Shown piece by piece: positions 25,503-33,217 of a DNA stretch of 64,000 nt (its first letter is position 1; every line of letters begins with the position of its first letter). Under the pieces are notes generated by a model that saw only the letters and a list, made by a program, of their open reading frames with translations, was not told the DNA's origin and ran no database searches. The stretch lies in assembly GCA_040768925.1 (NCBI GenBank), contig JAXGLZ010000003.1, positions 62,001 through 126,000 on the forward strand, in the 5' to 3' direction. The DNA is from CALNBC01 sp040768925 (lineage in GTDB: Bacteria; Bacillota; Clostridia; Christensenellales; CALWSW01). The position numbers were made by a program, and so were the translations under genes.

Positions 25503-25673
25503 GCAGGCGTTGACGTTCTAACCGCTCAAAAATGGCTGGGGCGCGCGGACGCGAAAACAACGCTGTCGATATATTCGCATCTTTCGGAGGATTATGAGCT
25601 CAAAAACGCAGATAAATTCAACGAAGCCTTTTCAAACAAAGTTACCAGAAAGTTGCCAAAAGCATGGACTTAA
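25503..25673 (+). pseudogene. Tyrosine recombinase (integrase) C-terminal remnant
   Basis: A 56-codon frame reads AGVDVLTAQKWLGRADAK then TTLSIYSHLSEDYELKNADK and ends at TAA 25671. This is the C-terminal catalytic end of phage/ICE-type integrases, with the nucleophile Tyr in IYSHL. The usual LGH histidine is Arg, and nothing upstream continues the protein in any frame, so it is a decayed fragment. It lies 55 bases from the 3' end of tRNA-Cys, the kind of place where such elements integrate. The rest of 25155-25502 has no convincing gene. Confidence 0.75.
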
Positions 25674-25676
25674 AAC

Positions 25677-25722
25677 AAAACAAAACCCCGAAAGCGCCTG
25701 TCTGTGGGCTTTTCGGGGCTTC
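25677..25722 (-). terminator. Terminator of tRNA cluster
   Basis: Minus-strand stem with CCCCGAAAAGC and GCTTTCGGGG arms followed by TTTTGTTTTGTTTT, just after tRNA-Cys. Confidence 0.8.
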
Positions 25723-25727
25723 TTCTA

Positions 25728-25801
25728 TGGAGGCGCCACCCGGAATCGGACCGGGGATGAAGGATTTGCAGTCCTCTGCCTTACCGCTTGGCTATGGCGC
25801 C
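25728..25801 (-). tRNA. tRNA-Cys (GCA)
   Basis: 74 bases. The acceptor stem GGCGCCA/TGGCGCC is perfect, anticodon loop CTGCAAA, discriminator U, CCA encoded. Last gene of a five-tRNA cluster. Confidence 0.97.
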
Positions 25802-25807
25802 GGATTA

Positions 25808-25883
25808 TGGAGCGGAAGACGGGGCTCGAACCCGCTACCTCCGCCTTGGCAAGGCGGCGCTCTACCAAATGAGCTACTCCCGC
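25808..25883 (-). tRNA. tRNA-Gly (GCC)
   Basis: 76 bases. Anticodon loop TTGCCAA, acceptor GCGGGAG/CTTCCGC, CCA encoded. Identical to the plus-strand tRNA-Gly at 54863-54938. Confidence 0.97.
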
Positions 25884-25886
25884 AGA

Positions 25887-25962
25887 TGGTGCCTCAGAGT
25901 GGAATCGAACCACCGACACAGGGATTTTCAGTCCCTTGCTCTACCGACTGAGCTACCGAGGC
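25887..25962 (-). tRNA. tRNA-Phe (GAA)
   Basis: 76 bases. Anticodon loop CTGAAAA, acceptor GCCTCGG/CTGAGGC with one G-U pair, CCA encoded. Confidence 0.97.
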
Positions 25963-25972
25963 GTTATGAAAT

Positions 25973-26049
25973 TGGCGACCCGGAAGGGGCTCGAACCCTC
26001 GGCCTCTAGCGTGACAGGCTAGCGCTCTAACCAACTGAGCTACCGGGCC
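25973..26049 (-). tRNA. tRNA-Asp (GTC)
   Basis: 77 bases. Anticodon loop CTGTCAC, acceptor GGCCCGG/CCGGGTC, discriminator G, CCA encoded. Confidence 0.97.
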
Positions 26050-26054
26050 ATTTG

Positions 26055-26130
26055 TGGTGGGAACAACAGGGCTCGAACCTGTGACCCCCTGCTTGTAAGG
26101 CAGGTGCTCTCCCAGCTGAGCTATGCTCCC
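26055..26130 (-). tRNA. tRNA-Val (TAC)
   Basis: 76 bases. Anticodon loop CTTACAA, acceptor GGGAGCA/TGTTCCC, CCA encoded. First gene of the Val-Asp-Phe-Gly-Cys cluster. Confidence 0.97.
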
Positions 26131-26221
26131 GAGCGCTGCCATTTGCGCGGCACGTTTATTATTATATGGATTGGGGGTGATATTGTCAAGCAAATACTTG
26201 GGGTCTTTGGCAAAACGGGCG

Positions 26222-26258
26222 AAAGAAAAGCGGCGGCGGGACAACCGCCCGCGCCGCC
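26222..26258 (-). terminator. Terminator of DegV gene
   Basis: Minus-strand stem GCGGCGCGGG/CCCGCCGCCGC followed by TTTTCTTTC, 20 bases after the DegV stop. Confidence 0.7.
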
Positions 26259-26277
26259 ACAACACCGGCCGCTTTGA

Positions 26278-27168
26278 TTACTTGGGCGCCTCGATATCAT
26301 CCGCTTTTGCGACAAAGCAGACGGCCAATGTACCCGGTCCCGCGTGGGAACCGATCACGGGGCCGACGGGCTGGACGCAGATCTCTTTGGGGTCGACGGC
26401 TTCTTTGAGCATGCCGCAAAAAAGCTCGCAATCCTTTTCGCAGTTCGCCTGGCAGACGACGATATACTCGTTTTTTTCGGGGTCGTAATGCTCTTTGGCA
26501 AGGTCGACGATGCGGCGCAGCGCCTTCTTGCGGCCCTTTGCCTTTTCAAAAGGCTCCAGCTTGCCCCGGGAACTGATATAGAGTATGGGCTTGATGTCCA
26601 GCATCGAACCGAAAAACGCGGCGGAAGAGGAAACGCGGCCGCCGCGCTTCAAATAATTCAGATCGTCCACAACGAAGAAAGCGGTGAAATAATTCCTGTT
26701 TTCCTCCGCCCACCGGGCGGCTTTTTCGATGGGTTCTCCGGCAAGGCGCATCCTTGCGGCTTCCCGCACGATCATCGCCTCCGGCGCGGAAATCGCCAGG
26801 GTATCCACGAGGATGATCTTGCGTTCAGGATACGCTTCCAGCAGTTCCGCCCGGGCCAGAGACGCGCAGTTGAACGTTCCCGAAAGCTCCGAAGAAAGGC
26901 CGATATAAAGCACGTCCTTCCCCTGCTCCAGGAAGGGGGTCCAAAATTCCTTAAAATCCTCGGGATTGCGCTGGGCGGTGGTGACCTTTTCGCCCGCGCG
27001 CAGCCTGTCGTAAAAATCGTTGAAGGGCATTTCCCTGAAGAAATTAAAAAAATACTCTGTGCCGCCCATGGTATAGGGCATCAGGATGGCCTTGATATCG
27101 AACTGTTCCAGCCACTCATAGGGCATTTCGGCGTCTGAATCTGTGGTCAGGACGTAATCGAATTCCAA
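26278..27168 (-). CDS. DegV family fatty-acid-binding protein
   Basis: 296-residue DegV protein. These bind a fatty acid and deliver it to FakA-type fatty acid kinases for phospholipid synthesis. Seen: TTDSDAEMPYEWLEQF at the N-terminus, TTAQRNPEDF (lipid head-group loop) at ~63, GLSSELSGTFNCA at ~91, and a C-terminal VGPVIGSHAGPGTLAV loop typical of the family. Full length. No fatty acid kinase gene is nearby, which is common because one kinase serves several DegV proteins. Single gene with its own terminator, directly after the tRNA cluster. Confidence 0.92.
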   Translation of the reverse strand: MEFDYVLTTDSDAEMPYEWLEQFDIKAILMPYTMGGTEYFFNFFREMPFNDFYDRLRAGEKVTTAQRNPEDFKEFWTPFLEQGKDVLYIGLSSELSGTFNCASLARAELLEAYPERKIILVDTLAISAPEAMIVREAARMRLAGEPIEKAARWAEENRNYFTAFFVVDDLNYLKRGGRVSSSAAFFGSMLDIKPILYISSRGKLEPFEKAKGRKKALRRIVDLAKEHYDPEKNEYIVVCQANCEKDCELFCGMLKEAVDPKEICVQPVGPVIGSHAGPGTLAVCFVAKADDIEAPK

Positions 27169-27276
27169 ATTCGGATCCTCCTTTTAAATGGATGATAAAG
27201 CCAAAGAAAAACTCACTGTGATTATATAACGCAGTGAGTAGCAGTTCAACACAATGCCGGCATCTTAAGAAATACT

Positions 27277-28557
27277 TCAGAAACTCTGCATCAGCGCCTT
27301 GAAAAAAGCGATCCCCTCGCAAAGGGATTCGACGCTCACCCGTTCGTTCACGCCATGCATGGAGCCGAGTACCTCTTTTGCGCAGGAAAAGGGCGAAACC
27401 CGGTAAATGGCGTCGCAGATCCCGGCAAAAAACCGCGAATCCGTCGCCCCAGTCATGATTCCGGGAATCGGCTCAAGCTGCGGAAGCGCGGCCTTCAGCG
27501 CACGGACGATCCTTTCATGCGCCTCCCCCTCCGCAGGAGAGACCGCGGTGGCCGGATTCCCTTTGACCAGCCGCATCTTGACCCCCGTCCCCTTCGCCGC
27601 CCGTTCGCAATGGACAAGGATTTCCTCGGGCGTCTGCCCCGGAAGCAGGCGGGCGTTCAGATTGGCCCTGACGGTGCTTGGCAGCACGTTCGGCGCGTTG
27701 GACGCCGCGATCATCGTCGGCGAGACCGTGGAGCGAAGAAGGGCGTTCGCGGCGGGGTTCCCCGCCATCCTTCGCAGCAATCCGGGCCTTTTATAAATAG
27801 GAAGGGCGCGCGCGATCGCCCGGATCAGCGCCCGGGTGGCAGGGTTTTTGAAAGGCTTGGGCTGGTTCCCTTCGATGGCGGCAACCGCCCGGCAGACCCT
27901 TACCAGCGCCCCATCCTTTTTGGGCGTGGACGCGTGGCCGCCCTCATCTTTGGCTTCGATCTCGATGTCCGCATAGCCTTTTTCGCACAGGGAAACGAAA
28001 ATCCCGTCCTTGCCCATTCCGTAATCCCCGCCGCAAAAGGCGTAGCCCCCCTCGTCGACCGCGACCGAGAACCGCACTCCCCGCTCCGCCAGCAGCTTCG
28101 CGGCGGCTTTTGCGCCGGTTTCGTCCGAAGCTTCCTCGTTATGGGTAAAGCAGAAGTAAATATCCCGGTTCGGGGTGAAGCCCTGGGCGGCCAGTTCTTC
28201 CGCGGCCTGCAGGATGGCCGTGAGCTGGCACTTCATGTCGAAAGCGCCCCTGCCCCAGATAAAGCCGTCCGAAACCTCCCCGGAAAAAGGCGGGTGCAGC
28301 CAGCCTTCCTCAGCCGCGGGCACAACGTCCTGGTGCGCCATCAAAAGAGCGGGCTTTCCGCCTCCGCCCTTCCAGCGGTAAAGCAGGGTAAAGCCGTCGA
28401 TCAGCTCCCATTCAAGCTTTTCATGCACATGGGGAAAAAGTGCAAAAAGCGCCTGCCTGAATTTTATGAATTCCCCTTCCGGGAAGGGCCGGCCTTCCTC
28501 GCAGGAGACGGTTTTGCAGCGGATAAGCTCTGAAAGCTTGTGTTCCGGGCCGGTCAT
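27277..28557 (-). CDS. M20 family metallopeptidase
   Basis: 426-residue zinc peptidase of the M20 family (ArgE/DapE/carboxypeptidase-S type), cleaving amino-acid amides or dipeptides in the cytoplasm. Seen: zinc ligand His with AHQDVVP (~84), bridging Asp in WGRGAFDMK, catalytic NEEASDETGA, a dimerisation lid in the middle (VSPTMIAASNAPNVLPSTVR), and a closing SMHGVNERV zinc-ligand His. The ATG overlaps the upstream membrane gene as ATGA. Together with that gene and the DUF5058 protein it forms a three-gene unit, suggesting uptake of a peptide or amide followed by hydrolysis. Confidence 0.9.
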   Translation of the reverse strand: MTGPEHKLSELIRCKTVSCEEGRPFPEGEFIKFRQALFALFPHVHEKLEWELIDGFTLLYRWKGGGGKPALLMAHQDVVPAAEEGWLHPPFSGEVSDGFIWGRGAFDMKCQLTAILQAAEELAAQGFTPNRDIYFCFTHNEEASDETGAKAAAKLLAERGVRFSVAVDEGGYAFCGGDYGMGKDGIFVSLCEKGYADIEIEAKDEGGHASTPKKDGALVRVCRAVAAIEGNQPKPFKNPATRALIRAIARALPIYKRPGLLRRMAGNPAANALLRSTVSPTMIAASNAPNVLPSTVRANLNARLLPGQTPEEILVHCERAAKGTGVKMRLVKGNPATAVSPAEGEAHERIVRALKAALPQLEPIPGIMTGATDSRFFAGICDAIYRVSPFSCAKEVLGSMHGVNERVSVESLCEGIAFFKALMQSF

Positions 28558-29252
28558 TTCTTGACTTTTCCGGATTTATACAGGATCCTGGCGTATGCGA
28601 TGGCAATGACCGACGCAACGGGCACCATCAGGCCCACCAGGCTGCCCGGCGCGCCCAGCAAAAACACAACGGTCATGATGAAAAGCGGCACAACCGCGAT
28701 ATACCACCGCTTGGCGACAAGCATGACGCCCAGCGCGCCGAAAAGCGCGGGAAGCACGTTGTCAAACGCCGGAGCCAGGGCGGGGCTGGTGATGACCGGG
28801 GTGAGCGGGACTAAAAGCAGCACGCCGAGTATGATGATGACCGTGGTGACGATGGTGGACATGGCCACGGCGATGGTGCTGATCAGTTCGCCTTCCTTGC
28901 TTCCCGGCTGAACGTCCACCGCCCGCATGGCGGCGGCCGCCGCGGGAACCTTCATGTTCGCGATGTTTCCGCTGACGAAGGCAAGGTAGGACCCGCCCGC
29001 GCCCAGCATCGGCGAATAGTTGAAAACCTCGATGATCCCGATCGGCAGATACACGGACGATACGGCGATGATGCCGTTCAGCAGGCCTTCGATCTGCGGC
29101 CACGCAGCGAAATACAGGCACACGGCTGCGGGAACCGCCAAGAACAGCAGCACCGCCGCGATGCCCGAGAGCCTTCCCAGCCTGTGCAGCGATCGCTCGT
29201 AAGGAGGAAGGACGGGTTTTTCCTTTTTTTCTTTGACGCGGTTTTCTTTCAT
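28554..29252 (-). CDS. Membrane protein paired with DUF5058 protein
   Basis: 232-residue integral membrane protein with about six hydrophobic segments and charged ends (KENRVKEKKEK, YKSGKVKK). I know this type only as the conserved partner of DUF5058 membrane proteins and M20 peptidases. The two may form a transporter; the substrate is unknown. A segment NYSPMLGAGGSYLAFVSGN between helices is Gly-rich and could line a path. The ATG at 29252 follows AGGGGG at a somewhat long distance. The stop overlaps the peptidase start. Confidence 0.72.
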   Translation of the reverse strand: MKENRVKEKKEKPVLPPYERSLHRLGRLSGIAAVLLFLAVPAAVCLYFAAWPQIEGLLNGIIAVSSVYLPIGIIEVFNYSPMLGAGGSYLAFVSGNIANMKVPAAAAAMRAVDVQPGSKEGELISTIAVAMSTIVTTVIIILGVLLLVPLTPVITSPALAPAFDNVLPALFGALGVMLVAKRWYIAVVPLFIMTVVFLLGAPGSLVGLMVPVASVIAIAYARILYKSGKVKK

Positions 29253-29264
29253 TGTTTTATCCCC

Positions 29265-29981
29265 CTATGCGAGCCAGCCGGTGTAAAGGATCGCCATGCC
29301 CATCGACCCCACCATGGCGAGGGACATGGCAAAGCTTTCCATCCACTTCATTCCCTTGAGCTTGGAAAGGCCGAGCAGCCCCGCCATAAGGACCATGCTG
29401 GTGACAAGAGTCAAAAGCGTCGCCCCGCCCGTTGCGATCATCTGTCCCCCAAAGGCCGCGGCAAGGCCGACGAACAGGCAATCCACCATGATCACGGCCC
29501 AGGTCGTATCCTTGTCCCTAAGGGTCGAGATTGTTGTTTGCAGCTTTTTCTGGTAAAAGGTCGAGAAGATCAGCCCCCACAGGATGCCCACGGTCATGAC
29601 GATCGCAATGGCGGCAAAAACCCCGGCCCCGCCGGAAGCCGCCCCCGCAAGGGTGGAATACCCGAGGCCCTTTGCCGCGCTTTCCGCGGCCACCAGCTCA
29701 TAGGACGCGGAACCGACAACCGAAAGCCTGATCCAGGGCAGCGGGATGCCCAGAATCGGCATCATCGCAAAAAGCGAGATGATGATGGGCAGGGATGGAA
29801 CGATGGAAAAAACCGCGCTGCTGGCCGCCGCTTTTTTCAGCTTATTCGCGTCGATCCCCATCCGCTTTGCCTCTTTCCAGGCTTTGACCAAAAAGACCAG
29901 CGACTGAAGGATGACAAATGCGATCACGATGATTGCGATACCGTATAACAGGCCGCTGTTGGCCGCCTCCATAAATGGCAT
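29265..29981 (-). CDS. DUF5058 family membrane protein
   Basis: 238-residue membrane protein of the DUF5058 family: an N-terminal ANSGLLYGIAIIVIAFVILQ helix, a cytoplasmic KAWKEAKRMGID loop, then five or six further helices including SIVPSLPIIISLFAMMPILG. ATG 29981 is preferred because AAAGGA lies nine bases upstream and the N-terminus then matches the family; an ATG eight codons earlier exists. It is the first gene of the DUF5058/partner/M20 peptidase operon. Probably one half of an uncharacterised transporter. Confidence 0.78.
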   Translation of the reverse strand: MPFMEAANSGLLYGIAIIVIAFVILQSLVFLVKAWKEAKRMGIDANKLKKAAASSAVFSIVPSLPIIISLFAMMPILGIPLPWIRLSVVGSASYELVAAESAAKGLGYSTLAGAASGGAGVFAAIAIVMTVGILWGLIFSTFYQKKLQTTISTLRDKDTTWAVIMVDCLFVGLAAAFGGQMIATGGATLLTLVTSMVLMAGLLGLSKLKGMKWMESFAMSLAMVGSMGMAILYTGWLA

Positions 29982-30017
29982 GACGCATTTCCTTTCTTCT
30001 ATCATTTTTGCCTAAAA

Positions 30018-30052
30018 CGAAAGAGCCGCTGGTGCGAAACGGCTCTTTTCGA
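30018..30052 (-). terminator. Terminator of amino-acid ABC operon
   Basis: Minus-strand stem AAAGAGCCG/CGGCTCTTT followed by CGTTTT, just after the ATPase stop. Confidence 0.7.
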
Positions 30053-30065
30053 CGCTTCTTTATGA

Positions 30066-30800
30066 TTATAACACTTTTGATAAAAACGCAATAGTCCTCT
30101 CGTTCGCCGGATTGGAAAAAACTTCCGTGGGCCTGCCTTCTTCCACGATCTTGCCGCCGTCCATAAAGAGCAGCCTGGAGCCGACCTCCTTGGCGAAGCC
30201 CATTTCGTGGGTCACAACAACCATGGTCATGCCGGATTTTGCAAGGTATTTCATGACGTCCAGCACCTCTCCCACCATTTCCGGGTCCAGGGCGGAGGTC
30301 GGCTCGTCAAAAAGCATGACCTCCGGCTGCATGGCAAGGGCGCGAAGGATGGCGATGCGCTGCTGCTGGCCGCCGGAAAGCTGCCTGGGATAAGAATCCG
30401 CCCTGTCCGCAAGGCCCACGCGCTCAAGTAAGGCCATTGCCTCTTCCCTGGCCTGTGCTTCGCTGAGCCCGCGCAGCTTTATGGGGGCCAGCGTGATGTT
30501 CTGCATCACGGAAAGATGGGGGAACAGGTTGAACTGCTGGAAGACCATGCCCATTTTCTGGCGGTGGATGTTGATGTCTACCGATTTGTCGGTAATATCC
30601 GTTCCTTCGAAGATGACCTGGCCGGAGGTTGGCATCTCCAGCAGGTTCAGGCAGCGCAAAAAGGTGGATTTACCCGAGCCGGAAGGCCCGATCACGACGA
30701 CGATCTCCCCTTTTTTGATGCTGGTGGTAATGTCGTCCACAGCGAGAAGCTCGCCGAACTTTTTCGTCAGATTGAAGACTTCGATCAAATTATCGCTCAC
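30066..30800 (-). CDS. Polar amino-acid ABC transporter ATP-binding protein (GlnQ type)
   Basis: 244-residue ATPase powering amino-acid import. Walker A GPSGSGKST (~38), Q-loop VFQQFNLFPH, signature LSGGQQQR, Walker B MLFDEPTSALD and switch His in VVVTHEMGFA are all present. The C-terminus FLSKVL is typical. The start is a GTG at 30800 that overlaps the end of the permease gene; AAAGGAGG lies upstream. Genes for the binding protein and permease precede it. The specificity (glutamine, cystine, histidine or another amino acid) is not determined. Confidence 0.95.
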   Translation of the reverse strand: MSDNLIEVFNLTKKFGELLAVDDITTSIKKGEIVVVIGPSGSGKSTFLRCLNLLEMPTSGQVIFEGTDITDKSVDINIHRQKMGMVFQQFNLFPHLSVMQNITLAPIKLRGLSEAQAREEAMALLERVGLADRADSYPRQLSGGQQQRIAILRALAMQPEVMLFDEPTSALDPEMVGEVLDVMKYLAKSGMTMVVVTHEMGFAKEVGSRLLFMDGGKIVEEGRPTEVFSNPANERTIAFLSKVL

Positions 30801-31482
30801 TTCTGGCCAGCCTCCTTTCGAGCTTGCGCATGCCAAAAGTCATCAGCATGACGATTCCGAGATAAACAAGGGCGATCACAAAGAGCGGCACGGGGCTGTA
30901 CGTCCGGGAACGGATCAGCGCCGCCATATAGGTGATGTCCCCCACGGCGATATAGCCGAGGATCGCCGTTTCCTTGAGCAGGGTGATCGCCTCGTTGGCA
31001 AGAGCGGGCAGGATGTTTTTGATCGCCTGGGGCATGACGATCAGGCGCATGGCCATGTTTTTGGTCAGCCCCAGGCTGCGGCCGGCTTCCGTCTGGCCAT
31101 GGCTGACCGCCTGAATCCCGGCGCGGACGATCTCGGCAACATAGGCCCCCGAGTTGATCCCAAACGCCAGGATCCCGACGATGGCCAGTCTGTCCATGGG
31201 GATCGAAATGAAGATGACCCATGAAAAGATCAGCAGCTGGACCATCACCGGCGTGCCGCGAAAAACCGTAAGATAGATATCGCAAAGCTTCTCAAGGAGC
31301 CAGAGCTTTTTGTTGTCCTTGGCATAAACCTTACAGATCGCCACAAGGCTGCCGATGATGATGCCGAGAATCGCGGCGCCCAGGGTTATGACAAGCGTGG
31401 TGCCAAGGCCTTCGAGATAAAGCTTCCACCTGTCGTTCAGGATGATGTTGTCGTATAATTGCTGGCCGAAGTTATTCCACAT
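30790..31482 (-). CDS. Amino-acid ABC transporter permease
   Basis: 230-residue permease of the HisMQ/GlnP group with five hydrophobic segments. The cytoplasmic EAA loop GQTEAGRSLGLTKNMAMRLI(V)MPQAIKNILPA contacts the ATPase. Only one permease gene is present, so the channel is probably a homodimer, as in GlnPQ-type or TcyB-type systems. It overlaps the ATPase start. The gap of 509 bases to the binding-protein gene upstream holds a palindromic element. Confidence 0.94.
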   Translation of the reverse strand: MWNNFGQQLYDNIILNDRWKLYLEGLGTTLVITLGAAILGIIIGSLVAICKVYAKDNKKLWLLEKLCDIYLTVFRGTPVMVQLLIFSWVIFISIPMDRLAIVGILAFGINSGAYVAEIVRAGIQAVSHGQTEAGRSLGLTKNMAMRLIVMPQAIKNILPALANEAITLLKETAILGYIAVGDITYMAALIRSRTYSPVPLFVIALVYLGIVMLMTFGMRKLERRLARSER

Positions 31483-31533
31483 GGCCTTCCTTTCCGCGCC
31501 CGATCACAAGCGATGCCGACTTTGTTTTTACGT

Positions 31534-31839
31534 AACCCAAGCGGTATAATCCGAACCCGTTTTTGAGACCGTGGGCCGCCTCGGTGCGGTGTTGTCGGCC
31601 CGAAAAAAGGCGTCCGCCTTCCTGCGAGCCTCCGCCTTGCACCAAAACGGCACACGGTCTCAAAAATCTTTGACCTTGCGGGAGCGAATTTTTGCGCCTC
31701 GCCTGGCAGGGCCAGACGACGACGGCGGGCTGGCTGCCAGCCTAGGAGGATAACACAGCCAGGCGCAAACAATACGCCCCGCAAGGCGGGTTCGGGTTCT
31801 ACCGCTTTGGTTAACCCGAGGGATGAACGTTCATCCCTC
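31534..31839. repeat. Nested palindromic element in the ABC operon
   Basis: Outer inverted arms 31534-31559 and 31787-31812 match in 23 of 26 positions. Inside are two hairpins: 31560-31572 with 31653-31665 (TTTGAGACCGTG-type arms) and 31675-31707 with 31758-31785 (CTTGCGGG...GCGCC-type arms). A separate perfect 22-base palindrome lies at 31818-31839 (core GATGAACGTTCATC). Together they would fold as a branched structure in RNA or a cruciform in DNA. No coding sequence is seen in 31483-31991. Confidence 0.75.
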
Positions 31840-31991
31840 AGCTTTGTAATCTCAATTTCCGCTTTGACTGACGAATAAAAATCTTTTTAGTTTCCTCATA
31901 ACGCCGCGAAAAAAACGTTCCCGGTTTTTCGCCGGTTTCAGGCAAAAGCCGATATAAGAATACCGGATTTGCCCAGGCAGCCCTGCGGCGA

Positions 31992-32777
31992 TCAGGCGCC
32001 GCTCGCCGCCTTGTGCTGCTCGATCCACTCCGCGATCTGGCCGGATTCAAGAAGCTCGGAGATGACCTTGTCGATCACTTCTTTCAGATCTTCGCTGTCC
32101 TTCGCGATGGCGATGGCGTACTGCTCCTCGGTCAGGGGGGTGTCGATGAGCTTCAGCCCCGCGTAAGTCGCCACGATCTGGTTGGCGGGCATTTCGTCGA
32201 TCACCACCGCGTCCAGCTTGCCGTTGGAAAGCTCCATGGCTGCGTCCGCGGCGGTCTTGAAGCGGTAAGGCACGGCTTCGGTCTCATCGGTGACAAAGAT
32301 GTCGCCGGTGGTGCCGCTCTGCACGCCGACGTTCTTCCCGGCGAGATCGTCCGGGCTGGCGATATCCGCATTGTCCGCCTTGACGATGATGCACTGGGCC
32401 GCGTCGACATAGTTGATGGAGAAATCCACGGATTTCCTGCGCTCGTCATTCGCGGTGATCCCCGAAGCGCCGATGTCTCCCTTGCCGGACTGGATCGAAG
32501 TGACGATGCCGTCAAAGTCCATGTCCACAATCTTGAGGGTAACGCCGATTTCCGCCGCGATCGCCTTGGCAATCTCAACGTCCACCCCGGCGACCTCGTT
32601 GTCGCCGCCCAGATACTCAAAGGGCGGGAACGCGGCGTTGGTGAGCATCACCAATTCCCCGGCTTCCTTGACGCGCTCAAGGGCGGATTGCTTCTGCCCG
32701 CCGCAGCCGGCAAAAAACACCGCCGCCATGACGACGCACAGCGCCAGGGAAACAAGTTTTCTGGTCTTCTTCTTCAT
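31992..32777 (-). CDS. Amino-acid ABC transporter substrate-binding lipoprotein
   Basis: 261-residue lipoprotein (VFFAGC lipobox, Cys23) of the SBP_bac_3 family, capturing an amino acid outside the membrane. Seen: FPPFEYLG near the start of the mature protein, AGVDVEIAKAIAAEIG, MDFDGIVTSIQSGKGDI, NYVDAAQ and KNVGVQSGTTG with the usual carboxylate-binding Arg nearby. ATG 32777 follows GGAGG by eight bases. A strong promoter is upstream. It is the first gene of the transporter operon; the long structured spacer before the permease may set a higher level for the binding protein. Confidence 0.94.
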   Translation of the reverse strand: MKKKTRKLVSLALCVVMAAVFFAGCGGQKQSALERVKEAGELVMLTNAAFPPFEYLGGDNEVAGVDVEIAKAIAAEIGVTLKIVDMDFDGIVTSIQSGKGDIGASGITANDERRKSVDFSINYVDAAQCIIVKADNADIASPDDLAGKNVGVQSGTTGDIFVTDETEAVPYRFKTAADAAMELSNGKLDAVVIDEMPANQIVATYAGLKLIDTPLTEEQYAIAIAKDSEDLKEVIDKVISELLESGQIAEWIEQHKAASGA

Positions 32778-32829
32778 GATGATAACCTCCAAATGCATAA
32801 AACAGTAATCGTTTCGGATGCTGTGTATC

Positions 32830-32858
32830 ATTATACAGCCTTTATACATTTACATCAA
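32830..32858 (-). promoter_or_regulatory. Promoter of the amino-acid ABC operon
   Basis: Minus-strand TTGATG (32858-32853), 17-base spacer, TATAAT (32835-32830), about 50 bases before the binding-protein start. Confidence 0.75.
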
Positions 32859-32868
32859 GTGCTTTTGC

Positions 32869-32916
32869 AAAAAAATACAGCGAATAATGCATGACCCGCA
32901 TACATATTCGCTGTTT
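32869..32916 (-). terminator. Terminator of the min operon
   Basis: Minus-strand arms ACAGCGAAT and ATTCGCTGT with a T-run after, six bases past the minE stop. Confidence 0.8.
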
Positions 32917-32922
32917 ATAACG

Positions 32923-33207
32923 TTACTGGGGTTTTTTAACTCCCTTGACCGGGATGTTGGCGACAAGGGCGGAGGCCGTGGAGCGCGTTTCGTCGTCCAG
33001 TCTGGTCAGCTCAACATCCATCTTTTCCCTGTCGATCTCAAGGTATTTATCCAATACCGCGATGATCTCGTCCTTGATCACATCCACCAGGGCGGGCGGA
33101 ATCTCCGACCTGTCGTGAAACAGCACGAGCTTAAGCCTTTCCTTGGCAACGTCCTTGGTCTGATTTTTTCCCGTAAGTTTCTGAATGAAATTCGCCCAGG
33201 ATCCCAT
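32923..33207 (-). CDS. minE: Cell division topological specificity factor MinE
   Basis: 94-residue MinE, which releases MinD from the membrane and positions the division site. N-terminal amphipathic WANFIQKLTGKNQTKDVAKERL-type region includes the MinD-binding segment AKERLKLVLFHDR. The C-terminal dimerisation part is EIIAVLDKYLEIDREKMDVEL. ATG 33207 chosen with AGGTGG seven bases upstream. Last gene of mreCD-PBP2-minCDE. Confidence 0.95.
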   Translation of the reverse strand: MGSWANFIQKLTGKNQTKDVAKERLKLVLFHDRSEIPPALVDVIKDEIIAVLDKYLEIDREKMDVELTRLDDETRSTASALVANIPVKGVKKPQ

Positions 33208-33217
33208 ACCTTGCCAC

